Shown here in pieces: positions 23,364 through 34,698 of a stretch of DNA of 64,000 nucleotides. The position numbers and the translations under genes were made by a program. Below the pieces are notes generated by a model. It was not told where the DNA came from. It did not search any database and saw nothing but the letters and a program-made list of their open reading frames with translations. The number at the start of each line of letters is the position of its first letter. The stretch's first letter is position 1. This DNA is from Sparassis latifolia (taxonomy: Eukaryota; Basidiomycota; Agaricomycetes; Polyporales; Sparassidaceae), in contig CM031561.1 of the NCBI GenBank assembly GCA_018466975.1, forward strand, positions 5,394,001 through 5,458,000, read 5' to 3'.

Positions 23364-25239
23364 TCAACCTCGATAAATGACGAGGAACATCGGCCGGATG
23401 GCATCGTTCTATGAGCTGTCAGCATACGCACATCTTACAAACAAAATGTCTTACGGTGTAGACTATCAGAGAATGTAGCCGTTAGCACAGGCATAGCCAA
23501 GAACAATAGAAGGCGTACCGATGCTCTCGTCGTAATTTAGAGAGCCGCCGGGCTCGCCAATGACGGAGTCATATCCAGCAGGAGGCTGCGTAGATATCCT
23601 TTATTCAGCAGCGTGCAGAACAACGCAAGCAAAAGCAAGGATGGAGAGCATGGGCGAAGAAAACAATCATACCTCCGTTAGTGATACATTATCTCTAGTA
23701 AGCTTGATCCCTTTGCCCATGACAACCTCGTTGAGAAACATCGCCTTGTATGGAGAACCTCCAGAATTTACAGCGTAGTCATTGGCCTTATATGCAACTG
23801 TAAGACTACTTCTCGCAGCACGATCGTGAGTGCGTGAACTTACCTTGGAGGAGGTAGCGGAGGTATAGATCCCCGCGCCAAATCGCCCAAAGTTGGTGCG
23901 CTGACCCGCGCGTGCCAGTTGAAACGATGACTGCAAAGGATTGTGATCATTAGGTAGTGAGTAAAGAGCATTAATAAGGAGAATCCTGTGACATACGCGG
24001 ATGATCTGACATAAAGAACAGCTTTGCGAAGTGCAGAGGTCACGAAGGTTGTCATTGTCGCCCAAAGTACATGCGCGAATTGTGCCATGCCATCTCCGCC
24101 TATTGTTCCCTTCTGTAAGGCCAGTACGACGTTCCACATCTTGTCTGGCCCTCTCTTCAAAACCCATCGTTAGGAGTAAACGAACATGGTGATAGTCTCA
24201 CCTATACTTGAGAAAGCGATCATTGATAGCCTTGCTGCCATATATTCTCCATACCTAATGATCATGGAGAATATAAGTGAGTTGAAAGAGCGAAGCTGTG
24301 AGAAGGCAAGGCAACCTTAACGACTGTAGGTACTGTAATAGAATGCTTCCACGCATTCTTGAACTGTGTGTCCACTGTGGTAGTCTTCTGTGTAGGTGGT
24401 GGCACAGCTATCAAGAAGACGTACCATCCTTATATGCTTTATGAGTTTCTCTCAATTGTAGGATGATCGGGGCTGATGAGCGCGTTCTTCAGCTTGTAAA
24501 CGTGCAAGAGGACGACATCTATCACTCACCATGTGAGATGACGTCCTCCTTGCAGGTCTTTGAGCAGAAGTCGATGTATTTACCACCATCCTTCATTTTC
24601 GGGTCGAGCCCACAGCTGTTGCTGGCCGTGAGACTAGGTAGACGTGCCGTATTTGCTGACACGTACAGTAAACACTCTTCCGCTTCTCCATTCTGTGCGG
24701 CCTGGCTGCTGACCGCATTGTGGATGAAAAGTAAAATTGAATGCGAAGAATACGTACCGGCGATGACGGTGGGAGCAGTACTTGCTCGAAGTTCCCTCTT
24801 GGTCGACATATACGGGACGATGACAATTAATGAGCCCGCACTCGTTGATGGTGCTCGCAGTCGAGGGTGACGATGGTGTTCGGTTGCGATAGGCGGTTGC
24901 GCAACGCCTTCCACAGAACTCCAAAGCTAGATGGCCTGTGATTGAGTACTACGCCACCACGATTGTCGAGGATACCTACGGCGGCCGTTCTCAATATAGA
25001 CGGGGCGAGCACCACAATGCTAGGATACGATGAGCGACAATCGAGCTAGCGGCGAGCTTTGAATAGACACACCGACTCACTTCACAGAGGGTCTGATCGA
25101 TAGACAGTGCTGCCGCTTTTTCGCGGTGCGTCCTACTACAATACGCAGAGAAGGTACCATTTGAATCTCTCCAGGCTGTCTTGGAGCAGCCCGGAAAAGC
25201 ACAAATAGGAGCTGAGCCGCGCACAGTACTAACAGACAT
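23364..25239 (-). CDS. Zinc-knuckle PARP-type ADP-ribosyltransferase, copy C
   Basis: Predicted 374-residue paralog, 14 exons (first 25081-25239; then 24980-25019, 24758-24926, a 42-nt exon, 24530-24615, 24425-24472, 24316-24374, 24202-24254, 23997-24144, 23844-23930, 23673-23786, 23519-23585, 23455-23462, 23364-23408). Zinc modules CAFPGC/YCSRTH, CEHC/FCGRRC, CGLINC/YCSHRH, CLLC/FCSKTC. The transferase domain shows RWHGTIRACTLGDND, GRFGAGIYTSATSSK and LNYDESIVY, giving the H-Y-E set, and ends NDAIRPMFLVIYRG. The start chosen is the ATG at 25237-25239, which places 12 residues before the first Cys exactly as in A and B; an ATG one codon upstream is possible. No lesion is seen. It lies 414 bp upstream of copy B in the same direction. 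Confidence 0.87.
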
Positions 25240-25659
25240 CATAAATACTAAGAACTCGGGGATGCCTGAGCCTTCAGTAATTAAGGGCGGTCTGAGTACC
25301 ACGCGCGCTTGTGTAGGCGCATTCAACGTCACGGTCGAACCATGTCACGAACGTGACTTTGTCGTAAGACTCGGAGATTCATTTCAAGTTATCTTCCTGA
25401 ATAAACTTTCGAATAGGTACGTACCTATGCTCTTATATGACTTACATCATATGCTAGAGACGTGCCACCTTTCGTTCTCCTCGCGACCCGTGGTTCAAGT
25501 TGAGGTTCCTCACGTTGGGCATATGAAATCACGATCTCCATTGCTTCTAAGCAACAGTACCACAAGATAAGTAGCTGATTACTAGTAGCAAGCGTTGGGA
25601 CCTGTCCTGACGATTGAAACCTTTGGTTACTTAGAGGATCTCACAAGCTGTATCTTGGT
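25240..25659. other. Upstream region of PARP copy C
   Basis: This is the promoter side of PARP-C. An open plus-strand frame (25181-25570) overlaps PARP-C exon 1 antisense and has no motif; I treat it as chance. Confidence 0.4.
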
Positions 25660-26640
25660 TGTCATTCAATAGCGATGTCACACAGATCTTCATGTGTCAC
25701 CTCTCGACTCGAGGCTCTCCATCTTGGGCGAACATGCTACGATCTCTATCTTGCGGTTAGCCCCCCGTTTCCTTCCCGAGATTACAATCAGAGGTGCACA
25801 CCAATTAGCCGGCCTCTCCCTCGTGCTTGCTTGACATCTACCTTAAGAACACTTGCTTCGACTATTTCTACACCGAACGCGGACGATTTTCCCAGTGTGA
25901 TTTACTCGTTGGCATATTGTGGCGAGCTGTCTTGCTCTAGTCGTCGGATATTAAGTGTTTAGGCAGCGACACGGCACTTATGGGCGCATTGGCAATCCAC
26001 ACTGCTTTGAGCGCGTTTAGTTCTCTGAGATATATGTGTGCTTATTCAAGCTCATATCTTGGGTAGCCAGTCGCCCGAGATGTCTCGAGCTAGGCCGATT
26101 TGTCGAAGATAGCAGGCTCCTTTCGGCGAGCCTAGATGTCCCATGTTTCCGCGCGTTATCGAGTAGCTCGGAGTGCTTGAGCTGTCGCTCTTTGGCTTGA
26201 GGTTTCCGATGCTGTCTGGGTACGTGTACAAGCTTTGCACATCATCCATGCGAAAAGTACAATGTTCTTGCACTTTACCCGAGTGTTCTCTAATCTTCGC
26301 GATTATTTTTGTTGCGTACTCTTTGTCAGAACTTCTCTCGAACTCCTTTCGATGCGAACGAATTATTGCGATCCTTACGACGGGAGAAGCAGGACTACAT
26401 TTAGACTATCGGATGCGGCTCGAAATCTGAAGTACCCACATCTCCATGGGGAAGGCGATACTCGCCTGACGAGGATCAACCATTGACTCTTGAGTCATGT
26501 TTCGTACGCACCCCGCTGTCCTCCTCGCCTCGTCTCAATTCTGATTTGACCCTGCAGACCCCCATCTCTAATTCTCCATATGCTGCCTCTTGCGCGGGAT
26601 TCTATTCACGTTCGCTGGGAGTACGTCTTAAGCAAAATAT
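25660..26640 (+). pseudogene. Frameshifted F-box/LRR-like copy
   Basis: Fragments of the local F-box family appear in changing frames. LHLGRTCYDLYLAV near 25720-25760 matches the family helix FGRTCRHTYAIAI. It is followed in another frame by LPEITIRGAHQLAGLSLVLA, then a stop. Around 26215-26310 the stretch WVRVQALHIIHA to RVFSNLR matches the intact-gene segment WPRVTTLRIHA...RAFPNVQ. The start and C-terminal exon are not recognisable. Decay by several indels is the simplest reading. Confidence 0.6.
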
Positions 26641-27119
26641 GACGACGATCACGGGATGCAAATGACCCAAGACGTTGCAACCACGCGTTCCTCAATACGT
26701 CGGACTTGCTCGGATTTTCCTGTGACTCGGGGTCATTTCGCGGACGAATTGTGTGCCTGAAACTTTTGTCGCACGACGGCAGCTGAGTTGGATATCACTA
26801 GCTCAACCTCATTTATACATTAATTTGGCTTCGTCTATCGCCTGTACTCCGTTCCTTCAATAGCTGAATCAAGGTACGCACTTAAGTGCTATTCCGCCTC
26901 ACTGAAATGAAAATGGTCATTCTGGGAGACTAAAGGGAAGCGGAATATACGAAGACATTGCATATAACGGCTCAATGATCAGCGGAACGTGTCAGGAATG
27001 CACCAGTGAACGAGTACGAGGCACAGCATCCATCAATATTCTACTTGCTTGCTCGCATGGCCTGCACGAAGAATAGAGAATGTGAATAACAACACATCAA
27101 TGCGGAGATCTGAGTGAAG
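26641..27119. other. Intergenic, no gene seen
   Basis: AT-richer sequence with only short motif-free open frames between the F-box pseudogene and the small unknown gene. Confidence 0.45.
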
Positions 27120-27558
27120 TCACTTACAGCACTGTGAAGACTCCGTTTCAGACAGTGCGTACGTACGATAAGTCACCTTGATCTTTCCTGTAAAGAATCC
27201 TAAAAACATTAGGTAAATATTTATTGGCTAAACATCTCAGCGCACCAAGTATAGTCACTGCAGGCAAACCCGCCGTCTTCCGCGCGACGCCGCCGATAAA
27301 CTCGTTGACGTTCACCCACGTGCCCGCATCCATGCACGACATGCCCGTGAACTCCTGCATATCCTGCACGGCGGCGAGCGCGGGGTGGAGCTCCGAGATA
27401 AGGATACTTGCCACGCGCGTGGAGAAGAGCGTGTGGAAGTTCGTTGTTGCTGACAGGTGCGATTCCTGTGCTCCAGCTGGGCCGACAACTTTCCAGAGGA
27501 AAAGCACCGGAATGTCCTTGACGTGCGACATAGCGATTTGCATGGGGGTAGACGGCAA
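27120..27558 (-). CDS. Small unknown protein, FLWKV family, copy 1
   Basis: Two exons, 27246-27558 and 27120-27199, intron 46 nt, give a ~130-residue protein. I do not recognise a named domain. Visible features: VLFLWKVV near residue 18, a segment NFHTLFSTRVASILISELHP, and VTILG immediately before the intron, with GKIKVTYRT after it. The same order (NLFLWKV, FRALFSTGILKIQIL, VFMVILG|TIKIT) occurs in the gene at 57816-58392, with the intron at the same place. This supports both as real coding genes of one family. The 3' end may continue through another intron, since a GTAAGT lies at the proposed stop. No signal peptide or obvious transmembrane span. Confidence 0.5.
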
Positions 27559-27849
27559 GACGGTTGCGCGCTATATCCATGCATGGGAGTGTTTGGGAAA
27601 TTACTTATACGACGCTGCTGCGCAAACCTTGTATGGGCATGCGAATCATGCTTCTCCGAAGCATACTATGTGCGACCCTGGCTCGCCGCCTATAGACTCC
27701 GTACACATGCATGGCTGATCCCGTGGCCTCACTATTTTTATTGAACCCAGGAGCAAGTTGGAAGCCATTTCTGGCAAATCGGGCCAGACGTTCCTGGAAG
27801 TAAAAGCGTTACGGAGTATCCACCGAGTCGTACGTGCACTTTGTTGGTG

Positions 27850-28900
27850 CACCACTTATTGAAGAGATAAAATTCGCACTAAGATGGGGGTGCTTGCCCC
27901 GGTCCCTTGAGATTGAAGCCGCATGAATCTGTACTGAAGACAGGTAGTATCTGCAACCAGATAGAAGAGGTTCGCGCGCTTTGCGGGTTAGTCGTCTAAG
28001 CCGGTACATAGATCCTGGCATCTGCGGATCCATTACGCACCATTTCAACCTTCCCTGCAAATAGCGACCATGTCAATCACGACTATCTAGGATGAATATG
28101 CATACCAAGCATAATTACCAGACGACTCGTGCCTGAACTCGAATTTTGAGGACTTGAGAAGACGGAGGTTTGGGAATGTGCGTGTGAGTTGAGCCAGCGA
28201 GCTCCAGTCCTCGGAGCCGTCGAGTGCAATTCCTGTGCGTAGGGCCAAATCATATTCGGGTCCAATAGGTCCAGAAAACTGTAGGATCGCCGCACCTCTA
28301 GCGTTTCAAGACATTCGGTAAAGTTATTTCAGATTGGCGCACAGAAATTCCCAGTGTATTCGGGATTCAGGAAGTCTTTGAGTGTGACATGTCGCGGACG
28401 GCTGTCCATTCGCGTGAGCAATTGAAGAGACTTTTCGCCCAAACCTCCAAATGAAACTTCGGCAAGCCGAGGTAGGGAGGAGAGTACATCCGTCATCAAC
28501 TCGTCTTCATCCAGTAAGGATTCTAGGCATGCAATCCATGCGACTTGAGGGAATTTGCACTGCGGAAAATCTGGTTAAGCAAAGCACGATCTTCCGGCTC
28601 GACTGTGTCCACGAGCGCAGCACGCATATAGGAGGGATGGCGAGATGGTTCAGCGATCACGAACGCACAGAATCCAGCAAGCTTCGTAGAGTCCCGTATT
28701 GTGACTTCTGGCAAATAGCGTGGGATGGCTGCAGCATAGAACTCGCGGCAAGTCTTCCCGAATTGCAAGGCATTATTAGGAGGTGGGATGTAGGAGACCA
28801 CTTGAGTTGAGCAAGGATATATCATCACTAAGTGGCAAGACGTGCAACCGCCATATTGTAAAGAGGCCTCGATGTGGCAAGGGATTAGCAGAGAGGAAAG
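27850..28900 (-). pseudogene. Decayed F-box/LRR-like copy (minus strand)
   Basis: Reading leftward, the family F-box helix NNALQFGKTCREFYAAAIPRYLPEVTI appears near 28785-28705, then LAGFCAFVIAEPSRHPSYMRAA, which aligns with the intact genes. The region before the helix, normally LNDDVL..IISF, is corrupted, and the frame breaks after ~28600. Further remnants near 28320-28240 (CLETLEVRRSYSFLDLLD) continue the expected LRR part in another frame. It is inverted relative to the intact gene at 29599. Confidence 0.6.
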
Positions 28901-29598
28901 TATCATTGATAGACGCTCACAAGCTCTTGTGTATGAGGTGTACCAACTGCAATGACCGCCAAACAACAATACGCTATTCGGAGCAAGGGGTATGCACAAA
29001 TCGGATTTCAGACACAAGGTCAGAAATTCCAGTTCAGCACCCCCTCCCTCCGTGTAAATTTCTCACGGTATATGGAAGGCACCTACCATATATAGAGAGG
29101 GTCCTGTTATGTGAGGTATGTCACACAATTAGTCACTGTGACCCGACGTCACCTCGCCCGTCGCCGCCGCGAGGGAGCCTCAAATTCAAACGTTAAAGCA
29201 GAGTGTCTATCACTCTCTACCATCTGCCCTCGGGAGACTGGCAAGAACTTGAAACTGCCTGCTCATCCGCCGTATACTCGTTTGCCAAGTATTGAATACT
29301 GCTTCAAGTTTTGCGATGGTGTACAGAGGTCGATGTACCTAACGAGTCTCTCCATCCATCCTTTGTGTGTTAGTTCGTCCTCCGGTGGGCTAGTGGTCTG
29401 TCATTTAACCTGCTGATCTATTTTATCGTTCGCAGGACCTCGCTTCTCCTGGATCTTCGTGCAGAAGTGCTTGCCAAATTCGCGTCGAAAACCTGTAGGT
29501 GAGGTTTTTGCGAGTATCTGATGATTCACCCTTGTCACCGATACTATATCTCGTTTCTCCTACTTTAGGATTCTCCAGTTCGTGTTTCACAAGGAACC
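28901..29598. other. Intergenic upstream of F-box gene
   Basis: This is the divergent spacer between an F-box pseudogene (-) and an intact F-box gene (+). No other gene is seen. Confidence 0.45.
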
Positions 29599-30957
29599 AT
29601 GACCGCACTTTTTTCGCTGAATGACGACGTCCTCGGCATTATCTTTTCTTTCATGTCACCTCGCAATGCCTTCAGATTCGCAAAGACTTGTCGTGATGCA
29701 TATGCTGCAGCTATTCCCTTCTATCTTTCGGATGTGACCATTTGTACTTCCCAACAACTAGATGGTTTCTGCGCCTTTGTGCTCGCAGAACCCTCCCACC
29801 GATCCGGGTGCCTGAGGAGGCTCAACCTCCAGCAATCATTTGCGCATAATGCCCAATCCGTCTGTGGTCTGGGACTTGCAGAAGTTCTGAGTTGCGCGAC
29901 ATCTCTCAAATCGCTCAGTATCGGAAGTTTGGAGTGGCTTCTTTCCTCCAATCCGTTGTTGTTGGACGTGCTTGTTGCCATCCCAGGCCTTGAGCATGTT
30001 TCGTTTTGCCATATAGGTGACCGCGCTTGCAAAATGTTGAGGAAGATGGCCAGTCGCCCACGTCATATGTACCTGAACATTGTCTGGTCCTCCGACGGTC
30101 TCTCACTCGGCGTTCTCGGAAACTTTACCGAATGTCTGCAAACCTTCGAGCTATTGGACGGATTCTTGGATTTGCCAGGAGAGTCGGAGCCCAGTAGAAC
30201 CTGGCCTCACGTGCAGAGCTTGCACCTGGCCGATTCTATCACATCGATAGCAATGTCCCATATTTCACTCGCATTCCCCAACACTAGGAGCTTCAAATGT
30301 TCAGCCACTTGCTCATTTGCCCCTCAATCTCCTTCACACTGGGCCTATCTGGATGAGGCTGAAGCTCCCACCTGTGCTCCTCTCATATTCCCAATTCGCA
30401 GGCTGGTGTTGCTTGACTCGGGTGAGGAAGCAATGTTGGCCATCGTTCGGCACACGTCGCCCGTTGTCCTTATTTGCAGTGCCTTCCCGGAATTCTTTGC
30501 GGACGTCCCACCGGTTGCGCCCGACTTGAAGTACCTTACGATTGACTCCCCTGGAATGAACGGAGAAGTATCCGACATCAAGTCAATGTCGGTGCGTCGT
30601 TTTGCGAGCAACATTTTCCAATGCTCATTACAGTGACTTGTTTGGACTTAGGTCTTGATCGCTCGCTCACTCTGCACCTTACCTCTTGTAGCACTTTCCT
30701 TCCGTTATAAGCAAAGGCGGTTCTCCACACCCATCCCCATGCCGACTTTAAAGGACATTGCGCAAGAGGTCGCCGCAGAGCTCCCAACACTGAATTATAT
30801 ACACTTCGATGTACGAATCTCGAGGTCGAAGAAAAAGCGTATCCAGCAGTGGTACTATGTGACGCTTCGCCAGGATGGTCTCGCGCATATGCGCTCACTG
30901 AATGAACAAGAGTCGGGGATTCTGAAGCAGCGGCTGGACAAGCTGGACCGAACCTAA
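29599..30957 (+). CDS. F-box / LRR-like protein
   Basis: Predicted 432-residue protein from exons 29599-30591 and 30652-30957, intron 60 nt. The N terminus is an F-box: FSLNDDVLGIIFSFMSPRNAFRFAKTCRDAYAAAI (residues ~5-39). A family block follows, DGFCAFVLAEPSHRSGCLRRL, then leucine-rich segments such as LKSLSIGSLEWLL, FTECLQTFELLDGF, WPHVQSLHLADS, FPNTRSF. The second exon holds the conserved tail AQEVAAELPTLNYIHFDV and the WYYVTLR region. Expected role: a Skp1-binding substrate receptor of an SCF ubiquitin ligase; the target is unknown. Exon 1 is 993 nt, the same length as in the paralog at 38216, and the splice position is shared by all complete copies of this subfamily here. Confidence 0.82.
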
Positions 30958-33365
30958 ATGTGCAGGACCACTGCTAGAAGGATGGCACAATAACGCAAGG
31001 TGAGCGGAGCTTTCCCACTCTAGTACCGATAGTTTTTAAGTGCTGACCATCTTCCCCGAATGTGCGAATGTCATCAGCAAAGTCCACGCCGTCGAAGGTC
31101 ACTACCCGCTCCTTGCCTTCTGCATTATGCCACTGCTATTTCAAGTCATGTCGTAGCTCTCGTCCCTTCTCCTATCCCATGTCTGCTGAGCTCGTGAGAG
31201 ATCATGCAATGCTCTGCCGTCCTAGGATGACTTTCTTATCGCGCCCTGCTTGCCTGTAGGGCAGTGGAAACGATAGACTCCCATAGAAACTTTCCTCAGT
31301 AATGTGTCAATGATTGCGTGGAGCGGAATATTTGTTTCCGACATAGTGCACACTCTGCGGGCTCCCTCGTAAGCGACACCTCCGAACTACACGGTGGCCT
31401 TTTTGTCAAACTTTTTTCGCACGATTTGGGTTTTGCTCGGGGGAAACGGGACGTAATTCTCGGGAACACAGTATTTCGCATTCACCTCATGGTTCTTCTT
31501 CAGAGACGCGTGGAAGCACTGTTGAACGCTCCCTGGTATATGTAGCCCATGTTACCGATGAGAACTCCCCGGAACTTGGTTGATTCAGAATCCTATAGAG
31601 GATAGTCATAGTGGAATAAGAGTGGTCTTTCAGCGTAGAATATTTCGGACATGGTGTTGGAAAGTAAGATGGGCTAGGCAGACACGCGGCGGAAGCAACG
31701 ATACGCTCACGTGAGCGCGCCTAGCGACGAAAGCTTTCGGCGCCACTACCATACCACTCGTGACAAACTTCAGCTTGACCTTACGATGCCTTGAACTGCA
31801 TAAACCCTCTGGGATTCTAGCCTTGACGAGTTACTATCCCTCCTTGAGGATACAGCAGGCATTCTTGGTGATTTAGTCCACACGACTGCTCAAATAATTA
31901 CGTGGCTCGCGGGTGTGCACTGCATTGCATCGTTTCGTTCCGAAGGTGAGCGGATAGACGTGCCTCGCATGTATAATCCCTACTCATGGTCCTCGCTTCA
32001 ATTCTCAGTATGTTGATGCTACAGTGATTCGCGTCCTGATGCACCTCACAAACAGCTTTTAAAGTTTTTCGAGATCCATATGGCTTCCTTCGGCAACTCG
32101 ACGCGACCCCCAGGTGGGCTAGCATTTATGCGGTGCACCTGCGGCACGGCGACAAAAAAGACTGGTGACTGGTCTTTCACCATCCCCAATTCGGGGGGCG
32201 ACACAGTAATCTTGCTTCGAATCGTTAAGTTTTGTTCTCTCTCTCCAATCATGCTGAAATGCATGTACGACGACCCACCCATCGCTGATCGCTCAGTGCC
32301 GTGCATATTTGGCCTGGCCGCATGCTGTACTCGTATTGCACGCGCGGTGCGAGGCGGTATATCATATCACGATCGTCATGCAGAAATTGAAGCTCATCAG
32401 CTCAGCCTCTCGGCCGGGCACCTGTGAGGGACCTAACGCGTTCGAGAAGCGTATGGTGTGTCCACGTCGCCTTCTGCTCTATTTAATTACACCATATTGC
32501 ACTGACGCCTAATCTCCCCTGCGCAGGTAGCCTCCACAGCATGGACCGGAAGCCTTACCTAGAGAAAACTTACCTGTATCGCTGGAAATTTCCATGAAAT
32601 TTGCCGTGTACTCAATGACACTTAACGCGGATTTGCATCCGGCCTCTTGCGCAGGTCTTGGCAGTACAAGTTGACCAGGACGGTCGTTCTCTCGCACGCG
32701 CATTCGAGGTTCCTTGTAATATATCTGCCGCCCCTGAATCTGAAACTGGAGCCCCACGTACACTTGGGAAATCCTGCCCCGTGACTCGGTCCAACGTCTG
32801 TCGATTTGTCCTGCTGCGCGACATTACTTGCATACGTTCCTCTCAGAACGACAAGGACACCTCTGGCTGCGATGTGTCTCATTGGTGGCCTATCGTGCGA
32901 GGTGTACTCGGATGCAAGCAAACGAATCCGGTCTGTTGCACCAGACCTGAAGGCTCTACACATCTCAGTTCTAGACTGAAACTAACTCTACAACTTTCGA
33001 AGCTGAGGCTCTATGTACGCTCGTCATCCGCACAGTCAGCAGCTTCACAGTTGTAACGCTCACTCGTTTCAACCAATTCTTGTCAGCGCAATCGGTCGGA
33101 GGGAGATCGTTGTTCGTAGTCTTACTATTCTTCCGTTCTGGTTATCTTTGTCCCGTCTCAGTGTGGAGTAATTAATATGATTTTGTCTCGATCAAACGAG
33201 TGGTCTTAATCCAGCATTCCAGCATTCATCAACCAAATCATATCACGAACGCAAAGCTGACACACGCTATATACTCGTACAAGTTCCTAGACAACACGTA
33301 CAGTCGATGTTCCTTCAGCACAACAGAGAGCAGCAGTCGCTAAAACCGTACAGAGTGGACTATCT
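30958..33365. other. 2.4-kb tract without a convincing gene
   Basis: Short open frames exist on both strands, for example 32080-32427 (+, 115 codons) and 32622-32963 (-), but none shows a motif, paralog in the window or credible splice joins. The tract has the look of decayed sequence like the rest of the F-box zone. Confidence 0.4.
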
Positions 33366-34698
33366 TCAGGCTCCCCTGAACTCCCAGAAGCAGATAGTAG
33401 GATCGACGTCCTTCGTATCATAGTTGACAGTGACCTGTTCTCAGAGTGAGTGTACTGTTGGTTCCGAAGAGAAAGCACCAACCTGAGTGCCAGCTTTGTT
33501 GCTATCCAGGGCCCAGTGCAGCGGGCCGTAGCTATGGTCGACGAGTAGAACCCTGTCACGACGAGGTAGTTGGTTCATTATCATTCAGAAGTGTTGCATT
33601 AGAGGACGTACATGTAGGTGCCGGCCAGCTGTAGGGGATGAATAAGCCACGTGTCGGCTTGAACTCCCGGGTTGCGGGCGACGGCAAGCATCCCAGAGCG
33701 GTTGTTTGCGGGCCCCTTGTCCTTTCCGCCGAACTGACAGTAGTTTCATCCAAATTGATGTTATACTCCCAGCCAGTCGTGCCAACCTGCGTGACGTTCC
33801 ACTACGAGTTGATCCCAAGGATGAGCACACGGCATGAAAGATAATCGTAGACAAAATATTACGCACGACTGCAGCTTGGGTGGCACTAACAACATTGAGG
33901 TAGGCGTCGTTATTCCCAGAACACTCAACGTTAATGGCACCGTTCTTGACGTCCTTGATGGTGTACCGGCCTGGCGAGAGTGGCTTCGGGGGCTCCTCGG
34001 TAGCTGGAGTGAACTTCCAATTCGGCTCCTCAGTCAATGTGTCGTTACTGTCTGCCGCTAAGAGGTGCCTCGAGAACAATTGCTTGCCTGACACCACCTG
34101 TTTGACATTTTCCAATTGCTTGGCGGTGAGACCCTTGTATTGGACCTGGGTAACAGCGTTTGTCTACACTCACAGCACGTAGGCAATGATTATTCATACC
34201 TGAGTCCCAGCCTTCCCGCTTGAGAGGGACCATAGCTTGTAGTCCGAGCTCATGATGCTGCACCGCCAAGCATAAGCAGGTCCGAAGCTCTACACATAGT
34301 ACTAGGGGCAGGCGAAGGGACGCACACATATTGCCCACGTTGCGCGGTGTCTTCGTATATGTACCAACTCACGGGCGCACTAGAACCCGTCGAGCTCTGC
34401 TTCACACCGTATATTTTGTTACCGTCGTTCATTGTCAACAGTTGCTCCGGGAGGAAAGTGTTCGTGGCGATCATAGAGATGGAGTAACGATCGTCACCCG
34501 CGGGTACGACGTTGAACTGTAAACGAACGCAGAGATGGGTCATGCATTTGACTTCCTCGTCGGTGAGATGGTACATACAATGCCCACTGTAGTGGGACTG
34601 GTAGTGGCGACCACAGGGGCCTTCGTCACGCCACCAGCATCGGCACCGATGAGGCCGTACTTCGTGTTCTCGATCTTGTAGATTCCCGCTATAGACAT
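33366..34698 (-). CDS. Two-lobed beta-trefoil protein (ricin-B-like / mycocypin-I66-like), possible frameshift
   Basis: About six exons can be followed from MSIAGIYKIENTKYGLIGA (ATG 34696-34698) to a stop at 33366-33368. Lobe 1 contains NVVPAGDDRYSI, YAWRCSIMSSDYKLWSLSSG and KAGTQVQYKGLTAKQLENV; lobe 2 begins LSPGRYTIKDV and repeats the pattern with WNVTQVG, PLHWALDSNKAGTQV and FWEFRGA at the end. This duplicated G-x-Y-x-I ... W-x-L ... GTQV pattern suits a beta-trefoil fold, as in fungal ricin-B-type lectins and I66/mycocypin protease inhibitors; which class it is cannot be settled here. Near 33742-33746 the frame changes (LDETTV then FGGKDKG), which looks like a 1-nt deletion or sequence error because no intron resolves it. 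There is no signal peptide, so it is probably cytosolic. Confidence 0.6.

Noticed and set aside
25181..25570. 129-codon plus-strand open frame
   Set aside because: Antisense to exon 1 of PARP copy C; no motif and not preserved in copies A and B.
33445..34182. Several plus-strand frames opposite the beta-trefoil gene
   Set aside because: The minus strand gives paired trefoil repeats with consistent splice sites; the plus frames do not.
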